64,000 nt of DNA from assembly GCF_023036475.1 (NCBI RefSeq), contig NZ_JAJQKI010000007.1, positions 146,114 through 210,113 on the forward strand, read 5' to 3'. The notes beneath the pieces were generated by a model that was given only the letters and a program-made list of their open reading frames with translations, did not search any database and was not told the DNA's origin. A program made the position numbers and the translations under genes. Each line of letters begins with the position of its first letter. The first letter of the stretch is position 1. This document shows, piece by piece, positions 53,743-61,277 of this stretch. The stretch is from Bacillus pinisoli. Lineage in GTDB: Bacteria > Bacillota > Bacilli > Bacillales > SA4.

Positions 53743-54888
53743 TTAAATAAAAGATGGTAAACGTATAGAAACTGTTGTGCCATTAGTACCACTTTCCACA
53801 CTAAGAGTTCCCCCGTGTGAACGAATAATATTTTTGGAGACTGATAATCCAAGTCCTGTTCCATAGTCTTTAGTCGTAAAAAATGGAGTTCCCACTTTTT
53901 TTATAATTGATGTGGGAATACCCTTACCATTATCTATCACATCAATTACGACAAAATTAAAAGGATCTTTTGATACATTGATTTTAATCTTAGCATCATA
54001 AGCAACGGACTCTAAAGCATTTTTTAAGAGATTTGTAATTACCCTTATTATCTGTTTCCCCTCAACAAGTACATTTGGAAGATTTTCTTCTATCTCATAT
54101 TCCAAGAGTATTTCTTGCTCAAATATTTGTTCCTTCATACTATCAACTGCAGCAGAAATTAACTCTATTATTGGTGTTGGAGTCTTTACTGGTGAAGTAG
54201 GTTGGATGGATAATACAAATTCACTTATTATTTTCTCCACTTGAGTAACTTCCGCCATGACAATTTCTTTAAAATCAGAATGATGGTTTGAGTCTTCGAA
54301 TACATGTTGAATCAAACCTTTTATCGTCTGCATAGGATTACCTATCTCGTGTGCTAGACCTGCAGCAACTCTCCCTATATGATTAAACTTTTCAAGTTGA
54401 CGTGCTTCTTCTTCTTTTGAGAATTGGACCATATTTTTATTTTCATTTAGAAAATTAGATAAGATTCTTGATAAACTTTTTAATACTTCTACTTCTTCGT
54501 CATTAAAAGAGTATGGTTTTGGGTCAACTGCACATAATGTTCCGAATAATGTACCATCTTCTAAAATAATAGGTAATCCTAAATAAGATCCTATTTTAGC
54601 TTCATAGATAACAGACATTCCTTTCGTTCTTTCATCCCTCAATGTATTTTGAATAATTAGTGGTTCCCGACCACCAGTATTTATTCTACTTCAAACTACA
54701 TCATCAAAAGGAAGTACATCCCCTTCTTCCAGTAAACTTCCCTTGTCATTTAACGTTTTTAACACTGAAAAATGCCCCTCGGTTATACGGCTAATAAAGA
54801 AGGACCTAGTCCCTATCACATGATTCGCGATTCGGAGTACATCATTCGCAATGTCATCAAATTGATTGTAGGTTTTATTTATAGTCAT
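53743..54888 (-). pseudogene. GAF-domain sensor histidine kinase interrupted by one in-frame TGA
   Basis: About 382 codons read in a single frame from ATG 54888 (GGGAGGG upstream). A GAF domain covers the first 150 codons, then a kinase core: H-box GLAHEIGNPMQTIKG, N-box NLLKNALES, G1 DNGKGIPTS, F-box PFFTTK and G2 GTGLGLSVSKNII. A TGA at 54693-54691 stops the frame after DDVV, and SRINTGGREPLI continues in the same frame. A Cys or Trp codon one base away would restore it. There is no TM helix, so it is a cytoplasmic sensor. It could be a point-mutation pseudogene or a sequencing error; the downstream part alone retains the kinase domain but would need its own start at 54642. Confidence 0.75.
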
Positions 54889-54993
54889 TAGGTCAAATCC
54901 CTCCCTCATACTTTTAGTATAACAGAAGAATAAGTTAGACCTCGTCATATTTTTGTTAAGATAATATTACACATTTCTGATAAGTTACACGAT

Positions 54994-55025
54994 AAAAAGC
55001 TTTGGGGCTAATAATCCCCAAAGCT
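54994..55025 (-). terminator. Terminator after the CoxG-like gene
   Basis: AGCTTTGGGG and CCCCAAAGCT pair perfectly (54998-55025), followed by TTTTT on the minus strand. Confidence 0.88.
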
Positions 55026-55035
55026 AGTATATCTA

Positions 55036-55497
55036 TTAAACGGTATATGCCTTTTTTAATTCTTTTCCAAACTTCTTAAAAAAATCTTGGATTAGTAACT
55101 TTCCAACACCTCTTAAAATCTTATCACTAACTTTAGACGCTTTTCCACTTACGGTTGCTTCAAAAGAATAGCTTAGATTCGTTTTATCTATAGACTCACT
55201 GTCTAGATTAATCAAGCTTATTGCTTCCACTCCACCAGAGTCACCCTCAGCTTTTATCGTTAATCTATACGTTTTTAGTTTCTCTACTTCTTCAGTTACG
55301 ATAGTTGAATTATATTTTCCGCTAACGGGGGGTACGCCAATTTTTAATTCAGCTAAGTAAGTATTTTCACCTACCAATGACAATTTCTTGCAACCCATCA
55401 TGCACTTTTCAAGTATTTCAGGGTCAAACAGCCCCTCCCAAGCTTGATTTACACTCGCATCTAATACTATATTACCGTTACCATTCAATTTGTCCAC
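55036..55497 (-). CDS. CoxG-like SRPBCC-fold protein
   Basis: 153 residues of the CO dehydrogenase subunit G (CoxG) family. The N-terminal KLNGNGNIVLDASVNQAWEGLFDPEILEKCMMGCKKL (seen as the DPEILxxCxxGC pattern), a VPPVSGKY loop and the C-terminal amphipathic helix that anchors these START-like proteins to membrane are present. No cox genes are adjacent, as is common for Bacillus members of unknown role. GTG at 55497 or TTG at 55488 could be the start; both lie close to GAGGTGG. Confidence 0.78.
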   Translation of the reverse strand: MDKLNGNGNIVLDASVNQAWEGLFDPEILEKCMMGCKKLSLVGENTYLAELKIGVPPVSGKYNSTIVTEEVEKLKTYRLTIKAEGDSGGVEAISLINLDSESIDKTNLSYSFEATVSGKASKVSDKILRGVGKLLIQDFFKKFGKELKKAYTV

Positions 55498-55550
55498 CTC
55501 GTTATTCTTGATGTTTAGTAAAGGCTCTTTCTTTTTATTTCTAGCCTTAG

Positions 55551-55594
55551 TAAAATAAATAAATCACATAATCTAAAATTATGTGATTTATTTA
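55551..55594. terminator. Terminator after the RNase J gene
   Basis: Perfect stem AAATAAATCACATAAT / ATTATGTGATTTATTT around CTAAA, with T/A-rich flanks on both strands. Confidence 0.88.
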
Positions 55595-55644
55595 TATATA
55601 TTGTCATCAAGTGGACATTATTCAAGATATTTAATACACTGAAA

Positions 55645-57318
55645 TTATACTTCTATAATGATTGGTAAAATCATTGGTTTTCTTCTTACCTTCTGAAATA
55701 AAAATTCACCAACTGCTTTTCTTAAATCCTGCTTCAAAGCACCCCAATGATGAGTTTTATTTTGCGCTTGAAAATCCTTAACAGTCTTCTTAATGATATG
55801 ATCTACCTCTCCTAACAACTCCTCTGAATCCCTTACATATACAAATCCTCTAGAGATTGTATCAGGATTTGAAATCAACTTTCTTTCCGTTTTACTCATT
55901 GTAAGTACGATAACTAACATTCCATCTTCTGCAAGCTGTTTACGATCACGAAGAACGACATCACCGACATCCCCAACACCTACACCGTCAACATATGTAT
56001 TTCCTACTTGTATCTTTCTTGTATGACGAGCTTCTTGATTAGTAAGATCAACAACATCTCCATTATTTAAAATAAAGGTATTTCCTTTTTCAACTCCTAC
56101 CGATTCTGCCAATTCACGATGATGATACAGCATTCTGTATTCACCATGGATGGGTATAAAGTATTTAGGTTTCATGAGAGTAAGCATTAACTTTAGGTCC
56201 TCTTGATAACCATGCCCGGAAACATGCATTCCTGTCGATACTCCAGAACCATAAATAACTTTAGCACCTAAAGCAAATAAGTTGTCAATGACACGTGTAA
56301 CATTCTTTTCATTTCCGGGAATTGGACCAGCAGCAAGTATGACGGTATCATCTGCTATAACTTCAACTCCTCTAAAATTTCCTGAAGAAAGTCTCGCTAA
56401 GGCGGCCATTGGTTCCCCTTGACTTCCGGTGCAGAGGATGGCAACTTTATTAGGCGAATAATCATTGATCTCATTCTGTTCGATAATCATACCTTCTGGA
56501 ACATCTAAATAACCTCGACTTATGGCAACATCAATTACATTTACCATACTTCTTCCCAATATAACTAGTTTACGATTTGTTTTAAGCGCTGCATCGACAA
56601 CCTGTTGAACTCTATTAACATTTGAGGCAAAAGTTGAAACGATGACTTTTCTAGGTGCTCTAATAAAAGCTTCATACATGTGTTTGCCAACCATCATTTC
56701 AGAAGGTGTAGTTCCTGGCCGTTCAGCGTTCGTGCTTTCAGAAAGAAGTAGTAACACTCCTCTTTTCCCAATTTCAGCCATTTTATGAATATCAGAATGC
56801 TGTCCATTAACTGGAGTTAGATCAAATTTAAAATCACCCGTATGAACAATCGTTCCCTCAGGTGTATCAAAGACCACCCCTAGACAATCAGGGATACTGT
56901 GGTTAACCTTAAAGAAAGAAACATTGATTTTATTAAATGGTATCGATGAATCTGAGTTAATTTCAATTAATTTAGTTTCTCTCATGAGCTTGTGCTCTAT
57001 TAATTTTAGTTCTATGAGTCCCAACGTGAAACGCGTACCATATACTGGGACATTAAGTTTCTTGAGAAAATAAGGTATTCCCCCGATATGGTCCTCATGA
57101 CCATGTGTGACTAGTAGTGCCTTTACCTTCTCTTTATTGTTCTCTAAGTAGGTAATGTCAGGAATGATTAGATCTATCCCAAGTAAACTCTCATCCGGAA
57201 ACTTATTGCCACAGTCAATGACGATAATTTCATCCTCACATTCGATGGCGTACATATTTTTACCAACTTCATGTAAGCCTCCTAGAGCATAAATAGATAT
57301 ATTCTGCTGCGCTCCCAA
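55645..57318 (-). CDS. Ribonuclease J family protein
   Basis: About 557 residues with the metallo-beta-lactamase/beta-CASP fold. Zinc motif THGHEDHIGGIPYF, a HTGDFKFDLTPV Asp, beta-CASP ILCTGSQGEPMAAL and GHGYQEDLKLML, then HGEYRM. The C-terminal VYVRDSEELL..RKPMILPIIIEV matches J1 and J2 ends. It resembles J1 in the HGHEDHIGG motif and J2 in other positions, so it may be a third paralogue. The TTG start at 57318 has GGGAGG seven bases upstream; the ATG at 57333 has none. Confidence 0.87.
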   Translation of the reverse strand: MGAQQNISIYALGGLHEVGKNMYAIECEDEIIVIDCGNKFPDESLLGIDLIIPDITYLENNKEKVKALLVTHGHEDHIGGIPYFLKKLNVPVYGTRFTLGLIELKLIEHKLMRETKLIEINSDSSIPFNKINVSFFKVNHSIPDCLGVVFDTPEGTIVHTGDFKFDLTPVNGQHSDIHKMAEIGKRGVLLLLSESTNAERPGTTPSEMMVGKHMYEAFIRAPRKVIVSTFASNVNRVQQVVDAALKTNRKLVILGRSMVNVIDVAISRGYLDVPEGMIIEQNEINDYSPNKVAILCTGSQGEPMAALARLSSGNFRGVEVIADDTVILAAGPIPGNEKNVTRVIDNLFALGAKVIYGSGVSTGMHVSGHGYQEDLKLMLTLMKPKYFIPIHGEYRMLYHHRELAESVGVEKGNTFILNNGDVVDLTNQEARHTRKIQVGNTYVDGVGVGDVGDVVLRDRKQLAEDGMLVIVLTMSKTERKLISNPDTISRGFVYVRDSEELLGEVDHIIKKTVKDFQAQNKTHHWGALKQDLRKAVGEFLFQKVRRKPMILPIIIEV

Positions 57319-57403
57319 ATTTATTCCTCCCATACGTATAATCTTGTTGGTAGTATGTCCCTATGCATGTTTCTTTATCATATGAAAGAGAGAAAAATGA
57401 AAA

Positions 57404-57441
57404 CAACAACGTTTTAGAAAGGCTCTTTTCTTAAACGTTGT
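57404..57441 (-). terminator. Hairpin formed by MITE end, terminator-like for the DUF2161 gene
   Basis: AACAACGTTTTAGAAA and TTTCTTAAACGTTGTT arms around GGCTC, one mismatch. On the minus strand the exit is TTTTCATTTTT. Confidence 0.55.
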
Positions 57442-57516
57442 TGCTTTTGAGGCAACTTACTCTAAAAACCTACCCCTTATAATCGTAAACCTGAGTGATA
57501 ATTGGAGAAAAGAGCC
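57421..57516 (+). mobile_element. Shortened MITE copy E
   Basis: 96 bp from GGCTCTTTTCTTAAACGTTG to GGAGAAAAGAGCC, with one good end and only the tip of the other. Flanking 8-mers do not match. An inverted copy of the same end adjoins it on the left. Confidence 0.55.
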
Positions 57517-57534
57517 ATCAATAAAAACCACACC

Positions 57535-58266
57535 CTAATCAGAATGTGGTTGTTCGCTTATCTTTTGATTGTAATATTGAACTAGATCAGGGAATTCAGT
57601 TAGATCTTCTATACCTTTTTCTGTAATGACGTATACTCCCCTACTCACACGTTCAAACCATTGATAGTAATTTTTTGATAAAATGGAGGGTGTTTTATCA
57701 CCAGTACCTAGCTCTCTTAGGGCTTTGGGTGATAATGGTCCATAATGTTGTAAGTAACTAGCAATTTGGATACAGTTTTCTTTATAAGCCGTCATAATCT
57801 TCGTTCGGCTGCTACCTCCAATATTATAGTCAGCACTTCGTCCATCTATTTCCTTAAGAAGTGAACGGCGAAAACGATTATTACGTTTTTTTTTCTTAAC
57901 ATACTCAGAAGGATGAAACACTACTTCAACTGTTTTCCGATTGCCTGAAAAAGTAATGATCATTAACCCTAGTTCCAGTCTTTTTACAAGCTGACAAAGA
58001 TCTGACCAACGTTTGGATCGCAACTTATATTTTGGCTTTGGAATGGCGATATACACTTGATCTGTTAAACGTTGACGTTTTGTTGCCTGCACTAGTAAGT
58101 CAACTGTTAAATGTAGCTTCAGTTCCACTACAATTAATTCATCATCCTTTACGGCTGTCAAGTCACAATCATGTACTTCTCCGTAAACTTCATAGCCCTC
58201 TTTTACAAAAAAACGCTGAATTGGCTTGTATAAGTCCACTTCTTGTAATTTCTTCGACTTTGTCAC
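57535..58266 (-). CDS. DUF2161-type protein, PD-(D/E)XK nuclease-like fold
   Basis: 243 residues. The N-terminal half has the pattern of the PD-(D/E)XK superfamily: GEVHDCDLTAVKDDELIVVELKLHL gives an Asp, then ExK (ELK). The C-terminal half has a winged-helix-like stretch (LQHYGPLSPKALRELG..SRGVYVITEKGIEDL). The pattern fits the COG5482 family of unknown function. GTG at 58266 is the likely start; the ribosome site is weak. Confidence 0.75.
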   Translation of the reverse strand: MTKSKKLQEVDLYKPIQRFFVKEGYEVYGEVHDCDLTAVKDDELIVVELKLHLTVDLLVQATKRQRLTDQVYIAIPKPKYKLRSKRWSDLCQLVKRLELGLMIITFSGNRKTVEVVFHPSEYVKKKKRNNRFRRSLLKEIDGRSADYNIGGSSRTKIMTAYKENCIQIASYLQHYGPLSPKALRELGTGDKTPSILSKNYYQWFERVSRGVYVITEKGIEDLTEFPDLVQYYNQKISEQPHSD

Positions 58267-58351
58267 ACTACCACCACCGAATTCCTATGCTGTCTTATGC
58301 TTTTCTAGCAAACGATCTCTCTTTAATTCGAGAGGTGTTTATCGTCTTCTT

Positions 58352-58564
58352 TCAGTGATTCATAGAAAAGGGCCTCAAGGTAACAGAAAGCCCATTTAAA
58401 GCACTAAATAAGAAGAACATCCAAGGCTCTACTGAGTAGATTAACATGATTAGACTACCAATCTTAACGATGACTCCAATTAGAAAGGAAGCTTTAGCCC
58501 CGGTGCGATTAGCTACTACTCCACCTTGTATCTCACCAAGCAAGACTGCTCCACTAAACTCTGC
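58352..58564 (-). pseudogene. Major facilitator transporter fragment
   Basis: On the minus strand the frame reads GEIQGGVVANRTGAKASFLIG and two hydrophobic stretches ending FSALNGLSVTL, typical of MFS TM2-TM3. A stop precedes it, no start or ribosome site is present, and the frame ends soon after. No other MFS parts are nearby. It is a decayed remnant. Confidence 0.6.
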
Positions 58565-58866
58565 CTAAATAAAAAAGGGTTAAAGCTAGTGAAATAAAAT
58601 TAATAGTTCCGTTGAACCTAATCCCAAACATAATTCGAATATTGTATGTCGAATATTTATTATGTTTATACTGTCTCCGCTTAGGGTTTATAAAGCTTAA
58701 TTAACTAGACTTATATATTTTAGCAATATTTTTTGAGCTTTTATAGGGTAAAGTGTTTATGCTTAAAGAAAAGTAGGTATGTACAGCGTGAATTGCCTTT
58801 GTATCATTGCATATTTTTCTAGTTAAACCTAAAATGATATACATATTCAAACAAAGGAGAGTTAAT

Positions 58867-59244
58867 ATGATTAATAAAATCGCAAAAGTGACTGTTTATG
58901 TAGAAAGCCAAGAACATGCGAAGGATTTCTGGTTGAACAAGATTGGCTTTGTTTTACGTCTAGAACAACCTATGGGACCTAATTTTTCATGGATTGAAGT
59001 TGGTCCTAAGGATGATGAATCGACTACTTTAGTGCTTTATTCTAAAGAAGCGATGGAAAAGCAAAATCCAGCTGCAATTGCACATCCATCTGTTATTTTC
59101 AGTACGACCAACATAGAAGTAGCGTATGAATCAATGAAGCAAAATGGCGTAGTTGTCGAAGAAATGCTAAGAATGCCTTTTGGCACAATGTTCACTTTTA
59201 AAGACCAGGACGGAAAGAGTTACTTATTAAGAGAAGATAAGTAG
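58867..59244 (+). CDS. VOC/glyoxalase-fold protein
   Basis: 125 residues with two beta-alpha-beta-beta-beta units: INKIAKVTVYVESQEHAKDFWLNKIGF and the C-terminal RMPFGTMFTFKDQDGKSYLLRE. Metal ligands are not clear: the usual His/Glu at the first strand is replaced. ATG at 58867 follows AAAGGAG. Probably an antibiotic-binding or glyoxalase-like protein; function unknown. Confidence 0.8.
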   Translation: MINKIAKVTVYVESQEHAKDFWLNKIGFVLRLEQPMGPNFSWIEVGPKDDESTTLVLYSKEAMEKQNPAAIAHPSVIFSTTNIEVAYESMKQNGVVVEEMLRMPFGTMFTFKDQDGKSYLLREDK

Positions 59245-59261
59245 AGCTACGTAAAATACTA

Positions 59262-59298
59262 AAAATAAAGCATCTTTTTTGTATAGATGCTTTATTTC
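59262..59298 (+). terminator. Terminator after the VOC gene
   Basis: AAATAAAGCATC pairs with GATGCTTTATTT, followed by a T-rich stretch. Confidence 0.85.
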
Positions 59299-59384
59299 TA
59301 TCTCTATTATGCAAAATCTATAACGTTTACCATATAATTTAGAAAAGAGCTATATAATTGCAATTAGAAAATGAACCATCCCAA

Positions 59385-59504
59385 TCAGTTAATGAAACAT
59401 AGTAAAGCTACTATTAAAATTGGAAGCAGCCATAAATATAGTAGGGTTCGTTCTTCGACCTCATACCATTCAACTTCTCCTAAAACGAAAAAAGAGTGCT
59501 TCAA
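59385..59504 (-). CDS. Possible 39-residue single-TM protein after cysJ
   Basis: TTG start at 59504, preceded by AAGGAGTG with a good spacing. The peptide starts KHSFFVLGEVEW and ends with one hydrophobic helix LLYLWLLPILIVALLCFIN. Against it, the ribosome site forms part of the terminator hairpin of the cysJ gene. It may be chance. Confidence 0.3.
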   Translation of the reverse strand: MKHSFFVLGEVEWYEVEERTLLYLWLLPILIVALLCFIN

Positions 59505-59516
59505 ATGAAGACACTC
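59493..59516 (-). terminator. Terminator after the CysJ-type gene
   Basis: GAGTGTCTTC (59516-59507) pairs with GAAGCACTC (59502-59494) around ATTT, then TTTTTT on the minus strand. Confidence 0.75.
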
Positions 59517-59535
59517 CTTATAAAGGCTATTTATT

Positions 59536-60702
59536 TTAGTAGACATCACGCTGGTAGCGTTTCTGTTTTTGGAGGTCATTTAGATGAGCCTCTGCATCCT
59601 CTCTACTCATGGCTCCTTCTTTTTCAATAATGTCGATTAACGTGTTATGAACGTCCTTCGCCATATACTGCTTATCGCCACAAACATAGAAATAAGCCCC
59701 CTTCTCTAACCAAGCAAAAAGCTCTTTGCTATTTTCAAGCATTTTATGCTGTACGTACACTTTTTGATCAGTATCGCGGGAGAAAGCTGTATCTAATTTC
59801 GTTAGTACTCCATCTTGTTGATATTTTTCAAGCTCGTTCTTGTAAAGGAAATCAGTTGTTGATCGTTGATCACCAAAGAATAACCACGCTCTTCCATCCC
59901 CACCATCTACTGCTCGTTCTTGAATAAATGAACGGAAAGGTGCAATACCAGTACCCGGTCCAACCATGATGATATCAATATCCGTGGATTCTGGTAAGTT
60001 AAAGTGCTTATTTTGTTGGATAAACACCGGAATCGTGTCTCCTACATCTAAACGCTCTGAACATTGAACAGAGCAAACCCCTTTGCGCACACGATTATGG
60101 GCTGTGTATCGAACTGCTCCAATTGTTAAATGTACCTCATCTGGATTAGCTCTAAAACTGCTTGCAATCGAGTAAAGACGTGGAGGCATTTTTCTTAAAA
60201 GAGAGACAATATCTTGTGTATTTGCATTCCATGGACCAAAGTCACGTAACATATCAAGTAAATCACGACCTTCGATATATTCCTTCAGTTGGTTTGCATT
60301 TTCAAGTTTTACTAGCTCTTTTAACTCTGTATGATCGGTTAATTCCGCTGCCTGCTGTAACACCTTCTTAGTAAGTAAAGTGATTTCAAAATGAGTGGTT
60401 AAAGCTTCCATCAGAGGAAGAGTGTCACCTTGCTTATTAATAATCACTGTCTCATCCAAATTCCAGTTCATTTCGTCTACAAGTTCTCTTACTAGTTCGG
60501 GATCATTTTCAGGTAGAATTCCTAAGCAATCACCTGGAACATACGAAAGTCCAGAATCCTTTAATGATAATTCAATATGTCTTGTTTCTTTAGTTGAGCC
60601 CTCTTCATTTAGATTTATATTTTTGAGGACCTTTGCTTGGAATGGATTTGTTCTTGAATAGGGTGTCATATTTTTATCTTCTTTCAGTTCAGTATTTTGC
60701 AT
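59536..60702 (-). CDS. cysJ: CysJ-type NADPH reductase lacking the flavodoxin domain
   Basis: 388 residues that begin directly at the FAD-binding domain of sulfite-reductase flavoprotein subunits. Visible parts: an FAD helical insertion with YVPGDCLGILPENDPELV, FAD motifs PRLYSIASS and HLTIGAV, a GVCSVQCSERL segment, and the NADP part MVGPGTGIAPFRSFIQER, FFGDQRSTTDFLYKNEL, AFSRD, YFYVCGDKQYMAKDV, ending RYQRDVY. Normal CysJ has about 200 more N-terminal residues carrying FMN. Start ATG at 60702 follows GAGGTGAAGAG. No cysI is adjacent. It may take electrons to a separate flavodoxin. Confidence 0.85.
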   Translation of the reverse strand: MQNTELKEDKNMTPYSRTNPFQAKVLKNINLNEEGSTKETRHIELSLKDSGLSYVPGDCLGILPENDPELVRELVDEMNWNLDETVIINKQGDTLPLMEALTTHFEITLLTKKVLQQAAELTDHTELKELVKLENANQLKEYIEGRDLLDMLRDFGPWNANTQDIVSLLRKMPPRLYSIASSFRANPDEVHLTIGAVRYTAHNRVRKGVCSVQCSERLDVGDTIPVFIQQNKHFNLPESTDIDIIMVGPGTGIAPFRSFIQERAVDGGDGRAWLFFGDQRSTTDFLYKNELEKYQQDGVLTKLDTAFSRDTDQKVYVQHKMLENSKELFAWLEKGAYFYVCGDKQYMAKDVHNTLIDIIEKEGAMSREDAEAHLNDLQKQKRYQRDVY

Positions 60703-60867
60703 ACTCTTCACCTCACAAAGTTGTATAAAGCTAGAATAGCATAGGTGGAGAATGTTGTCGTTATTTTTGACAGAATCCATAACAAAAGTTAGGAGGTATT
60801 ATAAAAAATACAATTTGTTTTTTATCGTTTCCTTTTACAATCTATTTTATGAAAAGTCTTATTAAAT

Positions 60868-60883
60868 TGTGAGCACTATCACA
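60868..60883. promoter_or_regulatory. FNR/CRP-family binding site candidate
   Basis: TGTGA-GCACTA-TCACA is an exact TGTGA-N6-TCACA palindrome, the B. subtilis FNR consensus. It lies 166 bases upstream of the cysJ start and 190 bases from the purine-permease promoter. Confidence 0.55.
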
Positions 60884-60919
60884 TAATAGTTGTTAATACA
60901 CTTATCATAACCTAATTAC

Positions 60920-60962
60920 ACAGTTTGTCATCATTACTTCACAATAGAACGGAACAAACTGT
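60920..60962. repeat. Inverted repeat ACAGTTTGT / ACAAACTGT
   Basis: Nine-base arms at 60920-60928 and 60954-60962, spacer 25 bases, next to the FNR-like site in the divergent cysJ-permease region. The gap 60703-61053 otherwise holds no gene. Confidence 0.5.
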
Positions 60963-61053
60963 CATCATCTATATTTCTTTTTCCTATAGATATATGAAAT
61001 ACATTAACGAAGATTCTCCTTTCTAAAGGCTCATACCTTTTATAGAGTTTTAA

Positions 61054-61066
61054 AAACCCGAACATT
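61054..61066 (+). promoter_or_regulatory. PurR box
   Basis: AAACCCGAACATT matches the PurBox consensus AWWWCCGAACWWT at 12 of 13 positions, just upstream of the -35 element. Confidence 0.6.
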
Positions 61067-61071
61067 CATCA

Positions 61072-61101
61072 TTGACAACGAAGTATTGTTTGTATTATTA
61101 T
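61072..61101 (+). promoter_or_regulatory. Sigma-A promoter of the purine permease gene
   Basis: TTGACA at 61072-61077 and TATTAT at 61096-61101, 18-bp spacer. Confidence 0.75.
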
Positions 61102-61138
61102 TCATTAGGTGATTAGAATAATATACTTTTTTTAAAAT

Positions 61139-61205
61139 GTTCGTATATCCTCAATAATAAGGATTGAGGGTCTCTAGAAGGAACCGTAAAATCCTAACTA
61201 CGAAC
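61139..61205 (+). promoter_or_regulatory. Guanine/hypoxanthine riboswitch aptamer
   Basis: P1 GTTCGTA/TACGAAC, P2 TCAATAA..TTGA, loop segment GGGTCTCTAG, P3 with AACCGTAAAATCCT, and J3/1 AACTA. The specificity base is C (as in xpt), so guanine or hypoxanthine rather than adenine. Confidence 0.93.
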
Positions 61206-61242
61206 GGGTATTTAACTTACCCGTTTTTAGTTAGGTTTTTTT
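61193..61242 (+). terminator. Riboswitch terminator ahead of the purine permease
   Basis: ACGGGTA/TACCCGT inner stem and CCTAACTA/TAGTTAGG outer stem, then seven T. The 5' outer arm overlaps P3, J3/1 and P1 of the aptamer. Confidence 0.88.
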
Positions 61243-61277
61243 GTCTTTTCTCATTAAAATGACTTGGAGGTAATATC

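Noticed and set aside
54691..54693. TGA as selenocysteine in the sensor kinase
   Set aside because: No hairpin of SECIS type was seen directly after it, and kinases of this type do not carry selenocysteine.
59338..59350. Further MITE end (TTTAGAAAAGAGC)
   Set aside because: Too short and lacks the partner end; may be chance in A/T-rich DNA.
61135..61147. Second PurR box on the opposite strand
   Set aside because: AATGTTCGTATAT matches the inverted box at most positions, but it is part of the riboswitch P1 and 70 bases from the first box instead of the usual 16-17.
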